Source: JAVSMW01 sp032027005
GTDB taxonomy: Bacteria > Bacillota > Thermincolia > Thermincolales > UBA2595
DNA: 64,000 nt
Direction: 5' to 3'
Assembly: GCA_032027005.1 (NCBI GenBank)
Contig: JAVSMW010000004.1
Location: 276,625 to 340,624 of the forward strand
Part shown: positions 8,393 through 16,957 of the stretch, piece after piece
How positions within the stretch are numbered: the first letter of the stretch is position 1
How the letters are laid out: each line of letters opens with the position of its first letter
Notes under the pieces: model-generated
The model's input: only the letters and a program-made list of their open reading frames with translations
Databases searched by the model: none
Told to the model about the DNA's origin: nothing
Translations under genes and position numbers: made by a program

Positions 8393-9796
8393 TTATTTAT
8401 TGCCCGCAGCTTCGTGGATTGCCTGCCCGCCGGGAAGACATCCAGGATGACCGCCAGGATGACATCCGGACTGGCCGCCCAGATGACCTTCTATTGAACA
8501 ATCGTGAACAGCAGCAAATTGCTTTTCATTGGGCACATCAAGGTTGAAGAGGTTCTGGAGAATTTGGGTATATAAGTGCCCCTGCTGGGTCAGGGCGTAT
8601 TCCTTGAGCTGCATTACCGGGTCATGCAACAGCTGGTTCACAATTGAATTAGTCATTGAACTGATGACTTTTTTCTCCCGTTCGGTAATATTACCTAAAC
8701 GGTTGAAAGCCCTCGTCATTTCTTTTTGTCTGATTTCCTCGGCTCTCTTTTTGAGGGCTGTTACGGTAGGAGTAACAAACTGGGTACTCAACCATTTCCA
8801 GAATTCATTAATCTCATCTTCGATAATTTTTTCCGCCTTAACAGCTTCTTTTTTCCTGTGCTCCAAATTCTGATCAATTACATGCTGCAGATCATCAATA
8901 TCATAAAGGGCAACACCCGGAACCTCGCTAACCTGTGGACTGATATCCCTGGGAACTGCGATATCAATAAGGAAGAGCTTCCTCCCATCCCGCCTGCCCA
9001 TGGTTTTTTCCATATCAGGTTTTTCAATCACGCACTGGGGCGCTGAAGTGGCACTGATGACAATATCAACCCCGGCCATATGGTCATATAACTCATTAAA
9101 ACCAATCGCCCGGCCGCCAAAAATTTCGGCCAAAGCGACAGCTTTATCAAAAGAACGGTTTGCTACCAGGACATCGGTGACGCCGTTGGATACCAGATGT
9201 TTGGCCGTCAGTTCACTCATTTTCCCGGCGCCTATGACCAGGATAGATTTACCATTCAAGCCGCCGAAAAGCTGCTTTGCCAATTCTACAGCTGAATAAC
9301 TGATTGATACGGCGTTGCGGTCAATCTGAGTATCGGTCCTTACTTTTTTCCCGACAGCAATAGCTTGTTGAAACAGAGTATTTAAAACCCGGTTGGTTGA
9401 GCCATGTTCACAGGCCGACTGGTAAGCTGTCTTAACCTGGCCCAGGATCTGGGTTTCCCCCAGAATCATGGAATCAAGTCCCGAAGCTACCCGGAAAAGG
9501 TGGTTAATAACATCATAAAGGGTATATGTGTAAAGATAATTCAAAACTCCACTAATTTCAAGATGACAGCACTTGGCCAAATGCTCGCGGATTTTGGTCA
9601 GACCTTTATCTACATCCAGAACAGCTGCGTAGACCTCGGTCCTGTTGCAGGTAGAAAGGATTACACAACCCCGAATTATATTATGGGAAGTAATTTTATC
9701 CAGATGCCGTGAAATCATATCTTCAGAAAAACTCAATTTTTCTCTGACTTCCACGGGTGCTGTCTTATGATTCAGTCCAACCGCTACCAAGTACAT
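8393..9796 (-). CDS. hemA: glutamyl-tRNA reductase with unusual Cys/His/Gly-rich tail
   Basis: Reduces glutamyl-tRNA to glutamate-1-semialdehyde with NADPH and commits carbon to heme. The N-terminal VGLNHKTAPVEVREKL, the active-site cysteine in LSTCNRTE (about residue 48) and GLDSMILGETQILGQVK are all present. A Rossmann domain (LVIGAGKMSELTAKHL) and a dimerisation helix follow. After the usual end near residue 430 there is an extra tail with GGQSGCHPGGHPGCLPGGQ, rich in Gly, His, Cys and Pro. The tail is encoded by short imperfect DNA repeats and could bind metal or heme, but this is inference. The ATG at 9796 has AAGGAG 10 nt upstream. Confidence 0.95.
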   Translation of the reverse strand: MYLVAVGLNHKTAPVEVREKLSFSEDMISRHLDKITSHNIIRGCVILSTCNRTEVYAAVLDVDKGLTKIREHLAKCCHLEISGVLNYLYTYTLYDVINHLFRVASGLDSMILGETQILGQVKTAYQSACEHGSTNRVLNTLFQQAIAVGKKVRTDTQIDRNAVSISYSAVELAKQLFGGLNGKSILVIGAGKMSELTAKHLVSNGVTDVLVANRSFDKAVALAEIFGGRAIGFNELYDHMAGVDIVISATSAPQCVIEKPDMEKTMGRRDGRKLFLIDIAVPRDISPQVSEVPGVALYDIDDLQHVIDQNLEHRKKEAVKAEKIIEDEINEFWKWLSTQFVTPTVTALKKRAEEIRQKEMTRAFNRLGNITEREKKVISSMTNSIVNQLLHDPVMQLKEYALTQQGHLYTQILQNLFNLDVPNEKQFAAVHDCSIEGHLGGQSGCHPGGHPGCLPGGQAIHEAAGNK

Positions 9797-10412
9797 GGGC
9801 AATCCGCTCCTTTACTTTATCACGCTCTCCATCTCTTAACAATTCAATAATATCTGAATAAACCAGTTTATAAAAAATATCTCTTCTCTTATCTTCTTCA
9901 GGAATAGTCTTTATAACCTGTTCCCTGATATTTCCTAATAAATCTAAAAATTCTTGATACTCAGGTCCGAAGGACTGCTCCAGTTCTTCCCGGATTCGCC
10001 TGGCCAGCATTGGGCTGTTACCACCGGTTGACACACTGATAGACAGGGCTCCCTGTCTGATTACCGCCGGTACAATAAAATTACACTTAGCAGTTTGGTC
10101 AACTATATTGACGAGTATGTTCCTTTCAGAACATTCCTCCGCGACCTTATTGTTAATTTCATGGTTGTCAGTGGCTCCAATTACCAAAAAAGCATCTTCC
10201 AGGTCGGTAGTGGTATAATTTCTCCTGATGGCTGTAACTTTGCCTGCGCTCACAGATTGTTCCAGCCACCCGGTAAGGACCGGACTAACCACAAAAACTT
10301 TTGCTCCACATTTCAGGAGAGATTTAACTTTACGCTCAGCAACTTTTCCTCCGCCGACAACGAGACATTTCTTCCTGCTGAGGTCTAGATAGACTGGATA
10401 ATATTCACACAA
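9765..10412 (-). CDS. precorrin-2 dehydrogenase / sirohydrochlorin ferrochelatase (Met8/SirC family)
   Basis: A 215-aa NAD-dependent enzyme that oxidises precorrin-2 to sirohydrochlorin and may insert iron to give siroheme. It opens with YYPVYLDLSRKKCLVVGGGKVA, an N-terminal Rossmann fold, then NFIVPAVIRQGALSISVSTGG typical of the family. The C-terminal helical dimerisation part is short. The start is TTG with GGTGAG upstream. The end overlaps the hemA start by 32 nt, implying translational coupling. Siroheme made here would feed the NirJ2/Ahb route. Confidence 0.92.
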   Translation of the reverse strand: MCEYYPVYLDLSRKKCLVVGGGKVAERKVKSLLKCGAKVFVVSPVLTGWLEQSVSAGKVTAIRRNYTTTDLEDAFLVIGATDNHEINNKVAEECSERNILVNIVDQTAKCNFIVPAVIRQGALSISVSTGGNSPMLARRIREELEQSFGPEYQEFLDLLGNIREQVIKTIPEEDKRRDIFYKLVYSDIIELLRDGERDKVKERIAHVLGSGWTES

Positions 10413-10427
10413 TCCGGTTCACTCACC

Positions 10428-10566
10428 TTTATCCTATCTTAAGACTCCCACTTCTATAAGTGGGAGTGGCTCCTCGTACTCCGCTTCGGTGGGGGTTGAC
10501 TCCCCCACGAAGTCTCGATGTTCAACTTTAGTTGAACGAGTTCACTCAAATCCGCCATCGGATAAA
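10428..10566 (-). repeat. structured dispersed repeat, family 1, copy A
   Basis: On the minus strand the order is TTTATCC, GATGGC, then GTGA followed by three hairpins: GTTCAAC/GTTGAAC, a long CTTCG-GTGGGGG type stem, and ACTCCCACTT/AAGTGGGAGT. The element ends with GATAGGATAAA. The outer ends TTTATCC and GGATAAA form a 7-bp terminal inverted repeat. One base of the central stem is missing compared with the other copies. It lies between ccsB and the precorrin-2 dehydrogenase gene. Confidence 0.85.
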
Positions 10567-10683
10567 AGCCCGAGCATATAATATATATTCGATAGGTTAA
10601 GCAATAATCCTGCAAAACAAGCATCTTAAATAGACAGAATAAGATTTTTAAGTTATTTTTTGCACAAAACCTTACTTACAGAA

Positions 10684-10712
10684 ATCAAGCCATGGTCCAG
10701 CCATGGCTTGAT
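10684..10712 (-). terminator. hairpin after ccsB
   Basis: A perfect 12-bp stem (ATCAAGCCATGG with CCATGGCTTGAT) and a 5-nt loop, starting 8 nt after the ccsB stop codon. The following tail is TTTCTGTAAG, a weak U tract. It may partly separate the cytochrome-maturation genes from the heme genes. Confidence 0.65.
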
Positions 10713-10719
10713 CGATATT

Positions 10720-11562
10720 TTAACCGTAAGAGTGTATTCCAGATAAGACGTAGTTTACACCAAAGAATGTAAATAATACAAAGATGAATCCCAGGATTGA
10801 CATCCAGGCCGCTCTGCTCCCCCGCCACCCGAAGGTGAACCTGGCATGCAGGTAAGCCGCGTAGACCAGCCAGGTAATCAGGGACCATGTTTCTTTAGGG
10901 TCCCAGCTCCAGTAGCGGCCCCAAGCATATTCAGCCCAGATAGCCCCACTGATGATTACAACTGATAGCAGAGGAAAACCTACCGCTATAAATTTGTAAC
11001 TGATATCATCCAACACATCCAAAGAGGGCATCCTCTTGCTGAAGTCACTTTTTGACCTATTGTTTTCCATATTCTGTTTAATCAGATACATAATACTGAC
11101 CCCAAGGGAAACCGCGAAGGCTCCGTAAGAAACCATGGCAGTCGCGACGTGGATGGTCAGCCAATTGCTCTGCAGGGCAGGCATAAGGTTCTCGGCATTT
11201 CTCATTTCCGGCGGCATGATGACCGCAATATAGGCCAACAACAGCCAGGCTACGGGCATTACAAAAGCCCCGATAATCTTAAACTTGTAGCGCCATTCGG
11301 CGAAAAGGTACAAAAACGAAATACCCCAGGTAAAAGAAACCAAAAATTCAAACCCATTGATAAAAGGGGCATGACCGCTGTTTATCCATCTGGCTGCGAG
11401 TAAAGCCGTGTTGCTGATCAAACCGACTATGGTGGCCAGGGTCGCCACATTAGCCAGATTATCATTTTTGTATCCCAGGTAAACGATGTAGATAATTGCG
11501 GCAACCATAAAAGCAACAAATGTAACTGTAAAAGAATATTGTTCTATTGCAATCAAATCCAT
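10720..11562 (-). CDS. ccsB: cytochrome c biogenesis protein CcsB/ResC (CcsA family)
   Basis: A 280-aa polytopic membrane protein with about eight hydrophobic segments and the tryptophan-rich heme-binding motif AWGRYWSWDPKETWSL near residue 215. With ResB it forms the System II complex that carries heme across the membrane and ligates it to CXXCH motifs. The ATG has GGGAGTG upstream and lies 11 nt after the resB stop, so the two form one operon. This fits the many multiheme cytochromes nearby. Confidence 0.95.
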   Translation of the reverse strand: MDLIAIEQYSFTVTFVAFMVAAIIYIVYLGYKNDNLANVATLATIVGLISNTALLAARWINSGHAPFINGFEFLVSFTWGISFLYLFAEWRYKFKIIGAFVMPVAWLLLAYIAVIMPPEMRNAENLMPALQSNWLTIHVATAMVSYGAFAVSLGVSIMYLIKQNMENNRSKSDFSKRMPSLDVLDDISYKFIAVGFPLLSVVIISGAIWAEYAWGRYWSWDPKETWSLITWLVYAAYLHARFTFGWRGSRAAWMSILGFIFVLFTFFGVNYVLSGIHSYG

Positions 11563-11573
11563 TTTCTCACTCC

Positions 11574-12899
11574 CTATCCCTTAATTTCATCAATAATTCC
11601 GCTCAGATCGTTTTCAAGACCGGTCTTGTCTTTGGGTGAAATCCCACCGATATAAACCATGGAAACTTCCTTTTCAGGAGTGATAATCGCCCATATCCGG
11701 CGCTGCCTGAGCAGGAAGGATAAAATTACACCTACCATTAACAGGAGTGAACCTACCCCGATAATCGGTACACCCGGGTCCCGTTTAACTGAAAGTACTG
11801 TATATGGGAGAGCCTCAGTAAAGCTGACTTCCGCGGCCTCATATTTGAGCGGTGTATTAACCGCCACCTGCTGCTGCCCAACATACTGGTTACCTTTATA
11901 AATATCAACGGCAACTCCGCGGTCATCCACGCCAAGAGGAACAAAAGTTATGTCACTATCGGTATAAACAGGATTTTGGGAGCCTACTGTAAACTGGCGG
12001 CCTTTGGTATTTCCACTGGACCATGTGCCGGCAAACTGGCTGCCATAGGACATCTGATAGAATTTAATACCCTTATATATCAGCGGGTGGTTTACCGAAA
12101 TACTGTAGTCGAAGGTTTTGTCTTTATCGATTACTGTTACATCACTGTGCCATTGCTGAACACTGCCATCAGGCCTGTACAATGTACGGAAATCATTTAT
12201 CCTGATGTCAAAATACTCGGCAGGATCGATATTCTTGATCCCCTGAACCTCTCCGAGATTGACAGTTTGCCCTACTAATCCGGACATCGACCCGTCAAAT
12301 CCGACAAAGCCGCTAAACTTAATCATCATAGCAACCAGTATAACCATAAAACTTATATGGGTAAGGTATGGCCCCAGGATGCCCAGGTGGCCGCGGTCAG
12401 ATGAGACCCTGATAGCCTCGCCGTCAGGATTGGAAAAAATCCTGTATCCCCTTTTCTTTAATAATTCTTCAACCTGACCTGCAGCTTGGCCTGGCTGTTT
12501 ATTTAGCTTAAAACTCTGTACCGACTTCAGGCTCTTAACAAACTTATCGGAAAAATCCGAACTTGGACCTTTGAGTGTACCGGTAATAGATTTCCACCTG
12601 TTCAGGCTGCAGATAAGCAGGTTTAACGAGAGCAGACTCATAAGTATTTTAAAAGGCCAGGTGTTATAATATTTCACATAATCCTGTTCTCCGGTATATG
12701 GATCTACAGGAATCCAAATAGTTCCAAAAATTGAGGCAATCGCCATAATCAGAAGCAGCGCGATGCCAAGCTTCATGGAGCTCAAAAAATCCCAAACAAC
12801 ATCAATTATGTTCTTTTGTTGGGGAGATGCACCCGTTTCACCATTTGCACTGTTTCTTTCTTCATTTGGAATATCAGCCTTTTTTTTGTCTTTTGCCAT
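11574..12899 (-). CDS. resB: cytochrome c biogenesis protein ResB
   Basis: A 441-aa System II partner of CcsB. N-terminal transmembrane segments (WDFLSSMKLGIALLLIMAIASIFGT, split by a short soluble part), a large extracytoplasmic domain, and a final helix near the C-terminus (GSLLLMVGVILSFLL) match the family. The first 18 codons of the longest frame are discarded, because AAGGAGG lies 9 nt before the ATG at 12899. It is the first gene of the ccs-hem transcript, downstream of a good sigma-A type promoter. Confidence 0.95.
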   Translation of the reverse strand: MAKDKKKADIPNEERNSANGETGASPQQKNIIDVVWDFLSSMKLGIALLLIMAIASIFGTIWIPVDPYTGEQDYVKYYNTWPFKILMSLLSLNLLICSLNRWKSITGTLKGPSSDFSDKFVKSLKSVQSFKLNKQPGQAAGQVEELLKKRGYRIFSNPDGEAIRVSSDRGHLGILGPYLTHISFMVILVAMMIKFSGFVGFDGSMSGLVGQTVNLGEVQGIKNIDPAEYFDIRINDFRTLYRPDGSVQQWHSDVTVIDKDKTFDYSISVNHPLIYKGIKFYQMSYGSQFAGTWSSGNTKGRQFTVGSQNPVYTDSDITFVPLGVDDRGVAVDIYKGNQYVGQQQVAVNTPLKYEAAEVSFTEALPYTVLSVKRDPGVPIIGVGSLLLMVGVILSFLLRQRRIWAIITPEKEVSMVYIGGISPKDKTGLENDLSGIIDEIKG

Positions 12900-12995
12900 A
12901 GATTTGAACCTCCTTTTTTGAGATAGTAAATGTATGTTAATTTTTTCACCCAAGTAATAATTCGCTAGATAACCTTTTTTTTCCTGCTGACCAAA

Positions 12996-13018
12996 TTAAT
13001 TTGTCATTAATTTGTCAT
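12996..13018. promoter_or_regulatory. 11-bp direct repeat in the resB leader
   Basis: TTAATTTGTCAT occurs twice with an 11-bp period (12996-13007 and 13007-13018), so on the coding strand ATGACAAATTA is tandem. One helical turn of spacing and the position just downstream of the predicted transcription start make it a candidate operator. Confidence 0.45.
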
Positions 13019-13056
13019 CTTCTGTTATATATTTCACAAATTCTACTACAATTCAT

Positions 13057-13085
13057 AGTATACTCCAGTTATTAGAAATTTTCAA
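13057..13085 (-). promoter_or_regulatory. sigma-A type promoter for resB-ccsB-hem genes
   Basis: Minus strand TTGAAA, 17-nt spacer, TATACT. It lies in the 240-bp spacer between the 11-heme cytochrome gene and resB, about 160 bp before the resB start. Confidence 0.65.
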
Positions 13086-13139
13086 TTCCTAAATTAATAA
13101 TAATAATATTTATTTCTAATTACGTTCGTCCCCGGTATC

Positions 13140-14552
13140 CTATGTGGCACCCGCATCCACGTTCTCACCAAGTTTGCTGCCGGAAATTCCCTGAGTGGGG
13201 ACATGTGCAGAATTATGGCAGGAAAGACAGGCCGCTGTAGAATCGGCATGCTCAGGTACTTCAGATGATAAGTCCCGCATAGTCAACCCCTCCACCTGCT
13301 TGCCGGCCTGGTGGCAGGCCAGGCACTCATTGCGCCCATCCCCCAGGTTGGCACCCAGAGAGTCCTTCAGCATATATTTATTGTTATTGGCTGACCCATG
13401 CAAAGTATGGCATGACTCACAGGCCATTTTTGATCCGACTTCCAGGTTACCGCCTGCTGTCTTGATATAATGGCCGCCCTGAATATCACTGTATGGTGTT
13501 TGGATATCATAGCTGCTGTTTTCCGAGGTGTTGTTGTGACAGCCAAAGCACAAGGCAAAATCATCTGCCAGATACGATGTTTTGCCGTCATTATAAACAC
13601 CCCTCAGTGTTTTCATGGCAACCTGGGCAGTACCATTGACAGAGCCATGGGGGTCATGGCAGCTGGCACATTGGCCCGCCTGACCCGTCACCCCGGGATA
13701 GTTGACATTGGTATTTGAACTAACCTGCAGGGCATGGGGATTTAGAGCAGTATTATCATAGACGGCTTTACCCGCATATCTGCCATTTGGGCCAGCCTGA
13801 TTGTGACACTTAAAGCAAAGGCTTTTGTTTTCATCTGTGACATTTGGTGACTCATTCGTTGGATTGACCTGTAACAGCTTGTCCAGGGAGGAACCATGCT
13901 GAGCGTGACAGGCCATGCAGCTGATGCCTGTGCCGGAAGCGGGTTTAAAAGGGGTCACCCCGTTAATTGCAAAATCGGGATTGTTATGACCCACCCCAAC
14001 TGCCGGGTATGTAGAGGGGTCAACACGCCTGGTCGCTCCCTGGGGATCCTTGTGACAGCTGAAGCAAAATTCATTCCCCCCGTGGACATCGGGGGCCGCC
14101 TTGCTCTGCAGCAGACGCGGCCAGTGCACTGGCTGACCCTGTTCATCCCGGCCACCGTCATGGGGGTTGTGGCAGTCAGTGCATTGTTGGGTACCTTCAG
14201 GAATTTGATGGTGCGAGTTGGCAAAATCACCATTTACACCAAACTGACCGGCAACATCATACTGGCTCTGCCCTCCGGCATCGTGGCACAGGTAACAGGA
14301 CTCAGTCTGGCTAGGCCTGTTTAGCAGGCCGGGGGCCTGGCCATTGTGTGTAACATGGCAGCTTGCACACGCGTTTGTGTTATCTGTATAATTTCCATGG
14401 GGATTATTATCGTCAGCTCCCATTGCCGGCAAATAGCAGTAAAACACCACCATCGCTCCGGTCAGCAATACTGAAGCCGCTAAAGCGAAAAACCGCTTTA
14501 AACTCATTACACGATCAAAAATTTGCTTTCTGTTTTGCGTTGTCTTCATCAT
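13140..14552 (-). CDS. exported 11-heme c-type cytochrome
   Basis: A 470-aa protein with an N-terminal signal or anchor sequence (FFALAASVLLTGAMVVFYCYL) and eleven CXXCH motifs. Many occur as pairs with CHDPH, CHNPH or CHVTH context typical of doubled-CXXCH domains. No catalytic domain is seen, so it is probably an electron-carrying wire protein on the outer face of the membrane. The start ATG follows GGGAGGGG. It sits 42 nt downstream of an NHL-repeat gene; the pairing of cytochrome and NHL gene is repeated in the next two genes upstream. Specific function not known. Confidence 0.88.
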   Translation of the reverse strand: MMKTTQNRKQIFDRVMSLKRFFALAASVLLTGAMVVFYCYLPAMGADDNNPHGNYTDNTNACASCHVTHNGQAPGLLNRPSQTESCYLCHDAGGQSQYDVAGQFGVNGDFANSHHQIPEGTQQCTDCHNPHDGGRDEQGQPVHWPRLLQSKAAPDVHGGNEFCFSCHKDPQGATRRVDPSTYPAVGVGHNNPDFAINGVTPFKPASGTGISCMACHAQHGSSLDKLLQVNPTNESPNVTDENKSLCFKCHNQAGPNGRYAGKAVYDNTALNPHALQVSSNTNVNYPGVTGQAGQCASCHDPHGSVNGTAQVAMKTLRGVYNDGKTSYLADDFALCFGCHNNTSENSSYDIQTPYSDIQGGHYIKTAGGNLEVGSKMACESCHTLHGSANNNKYMLKDSLGANLGDGRNECLACHQAGKQVEGLTMRDLSSEVPEHADSTAACLSCHNSAHVPTQGISGSKLGENVDAGAT

Positions 14553-14594
14553 GCCATCCCCTCCCGGCAATTAATCACAGTCAGCAATCCTCCG

Positions 14595-15560
14595 TTACTG
14601 CCTGTCATAACCCCAGACCTGTACCTGGCCAGCCCCCCGGTCGGCTATATAAATTTTTCCGGACGCATCAACATAGATAAATGAGGGGTAAATCATGGCC
14701 CCGGCAGGTGAATCCAGGCCGTCGAAACTGAATACAACCCTGCCATCCCTGGTCATGACATGAATGGTGCCGTTTAAAGTATCTGCTATCATCAATCTGT
14801 TCTGCTTATCCAGCCCGATTCCCCTGACCAGACTAAAGGGCTGAGGGGGAACCCCCCATTCCCTGATGGTGCCGGCTACCAATCCCTTCCGGTCTATTTG
14901 CTTGACAGCAAAATTGCCGCTGTCAGCGACCCATAATTCACGGTCACCCTGGCCTAAAACGATTTCCTGCGGATAGCTGAAAGATGAGGCAGCAGGCTTA
15001 AGCTTGCGCAGTAATTTGCCTTTTGCATCCATCACAATAATTTGGTGGTTCAACAAATCTGAGATGTAAATCTGGCCCTTATCACCTACAGCCAGCGCCC
15101 CGGGCTTCGTTTTCTGGGCAGCACCGAGAATGGTCCGCACATACCTCCCGTCATTAGAGAAAATCTGCACATTTAAGTTTTCAGAATCGGCAATCACAAT
15201 TTCCCCGTTGGGAAGCACCACGATCCCGTATGGATAACCAAACTCACCATTACCTGCGCCCTTAGAGCCGAAGCTTTTGATATATTGTCCATCAGACGAG
15301 TAAACTTTGATATTGGCAGTTCCGGCATCAGTGACATATATTTTTTTTTGTTGATCAACAGCTAGAGCCATGGGCTGCTTCAGTCTTCCCTTCCCTGTAT
15401 GGCCAAATGCATTTAAAAATTGCGGCTTTTGTGCGGCATTGTCAGGAAAAAACGAGACGGCATCGGAGTTGGACTGCAGTTCGAAAGCTGCAGCATATGT
15501 AATTATGCCAACTGCAAGTGCTAATACAATGAAGATGAACAAGGATTTTTTCTGCTGCAT
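14595..15560 (-). CDS. membrane-anchored NHL-repeat beta-propeller protein
   Basis: A 321-aa protein with one N-terminal hydrophobic helix followed by about six NHL repeats. The recurring pattern is GxxxQPxAxxxD, then IYVTDAGTANIKVY, then a GxGxGEFGYPYGIVV linker. NHL propellers bind proteins or act as scaffolds. Placed between the 11-heme and 6-heme cytochrome genes, it is probably an extracytoplasmic scaffold for them (inference). A GTG three codons upstream is an alternative start. It is paralogous to the NHL protein at 16958-17893. Confidence 0.85.
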   Translation of the reverse strand: MQQKKSLFIFIVLALAVGIITYAAAFELQSNSDAVSFFPDNAAQKPQFLNAFGHTGKGRLKQPMALAVDQQKKIYVTDAGTANIKVYSSDGQYIKSFGSKGAGNGEFGYPYGIVVLPNGEIVIADSENLNVQIFSNDGRYVRTILGAAQKTKPGALAVGDKGQIYISDLLNHQIIVMDAKGKLLRKLKPAASSFSYPQEIVLGQGDRELWVADSGNFAVKQIDRKGLVAGTIREWGVPPQPFSLVRGIGLDKQNRLMIADTLNGTIHVMTRDGRVVFSFDGLDSPAGAMIYPSFIYVDASGKIYIADRGAGQVQVWGYDRQ

Positions 15561-15781
15561 TCTGCTCACCGCCCGTTTTTAATACTTTGAACTTTTTTTA
15601 ACTTTTGGAAATAACTATTGATTTCTCTTATAGAAGGTAAACTCCTGCAAAAATGGCCTAGAAATTTTCTGACAATTTCAGCCAATCCTGTCATGTCGCA
15701 TAATTTTAGCCTTTTCCTTCCATTCATTGAAAAATGCGCCGATCAACAGAGTTCTTAGCGGCGGTTAGCTATCTGAGAAAT

Positions 15782-15817
15782 AAAAAAGAACTAAGGCTGA
15801 CCAATCTACCTTAGTTC
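15782..15817 (-). terminator. rho-independent terminator
   Basis: A 9-bp stem GAACTAAGG/CCTTAGTTC with U-run on the minus strand (plus-strand A-run 15782-15787), 26 bp past the stop of the 6-heme cytochrome gene. The 280-bp spacer between this gene and the NHL gene holds nothing else I can identify. Confidence 0.8.
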
Positions 15818-15842
15818 TTAATATTCTAATTAAAGTTAGATC

Positions 15843-16934
15843 CTATGGTTTGTCGTGGTTATGCTCTCCGGTCCCCCCGTAATAACTCCATGTATTGGCA
15901 ATTGCCGCACCATGACAGTTATAACAGACATCCCTGTCGTCCAGCCGCAGCAGCGCACTGCTTGTGGCAGTAAGCCCGGCATCGGTATTATATCTCGTAA
16001 AGGTGGTAGCGGCACCCCGCATAGTTGCTGCAGTACCATGGGCCCTGTGGCAGGAAAAGCACATTAATTCATCAGTATTTTTGGCCAAAGGAGTGCCATA
16101 AGAGATTGATTCATCATCAACCATTCCTGCAACCACGACACCCATCGGGTGACGGTATTTATTGTTGCTGTCGGCAGTATGACCGGCATTGTCAGGAGCA
16201 TCGAAGTAGTCATGGCAGCCGCCGCACCATGTATTAATTGCCTCAGGATAAGCATCTATCCTGAATGTGCTTTCGTTTACTGAACCGTCTGCTTCAAAAT
16301 CAATAGTTGCGTTAGAGTTAGTAGGCAGGTTTTTCCTTAGCAGCCTGGCTTTGGTATTGGCTTTCTCTCCGGCATGGGGGTCATGGCACGAGCCGCATTT
16401 AAAAATGTTGCCGGCCACAATATTGGTCCCACCGGGCATCTTTACTGTGTCATCGTCCCATGCGGTTCCCGGGATGCTGTTGTCATCAGGCTGTTCGACA
16501 TTGTGGGCCGAAGAAGAAGCCGCCCAATGAGTGTCATTAACAATAAAATCATTTTGCGCTACATCAGACCCATCAACAAATTTAAAGCTGTTTTTAAAAC
16601 CACCCGCATATGAGGGATAGAGTGTCCCGGCAGTTCTCGCAACCCTCGGATCATCATTGTAATTATAATCAGTGAAAATTATCCCGTTTTCGACATCGTA
16701 AGGACTGGCAATCTCCCCGGTACCATGACAGGCATAACAGGCATCAGTTTGAGTCGGGCCATTTGATAATAGAAAGGCAGCTTTGGCGGCGTGGGTAGTA
16801 TGGCAGTCAGCACAACCGGCAGTACTGGTATCCCAGCCGCCATGTGTCTGAATATCGAAATAAGCACCTGCCGCCAGGGGGAAAATAATTAAAGCCAGAG
16901 CAGTGAGGGCAAATACAATTAAGGTCTTTTTCAT
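15843..16934 (-). CDS. exported 6-heme c-type cytochrome
   Basis: A 363-aa protein with a good signal peptide (KKTLIVFALTALALIIFPLAAGAYFD; cleavage after AGA likely) and six CXXCH motifs: CADCH, CYACH, CGSCH, CGGCH, CFSCH, CYNCH. Long heme-free stretches between motifs suggest a folded domain and not only a wire. The start ATG at 16934 follows GGGAGGTG. It ends in a terminator and is preceded by an NHL gene 23 nt upstream. Probably a secreted electron-transfer protein; substrate unknown. Confidence 0.88.
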   Translation of the reverse strand: MKKTLIVFALTALALIIFPLAAGAYFDIQTHGGWDTSTAGCADCHTTHAAKAAFLLSNGPTQTDACYACHGTGEIASPYDVENGIIFTDYNYNDDPRVARTAGTLYPSYAGGFKNSFKFVDGSDVAQNDFIVNDTHWAASSSAHNVEQPDDNSIPGTAWDDDTVKMPGGTNIVAGNIFKCGSCHDPHAGEKANTKARLLRKNLPTNSNATIDFEADGSVNESTFRIDAYPEAINTWCGGCHDYFDAPDNAGHTADSNNKYRHPMGVVVAGMVDDESISYGTPLAKNTDELMCFSCHRAHGTAATMRGAATTFTRYNTDAGLTATSSALLRLDDRDVCYNCHGAAIANTWSYYGGTGEHNHDKP

Positions 16935-16957
16935 ATTTTCACCTCCCTTCAAGAAAA

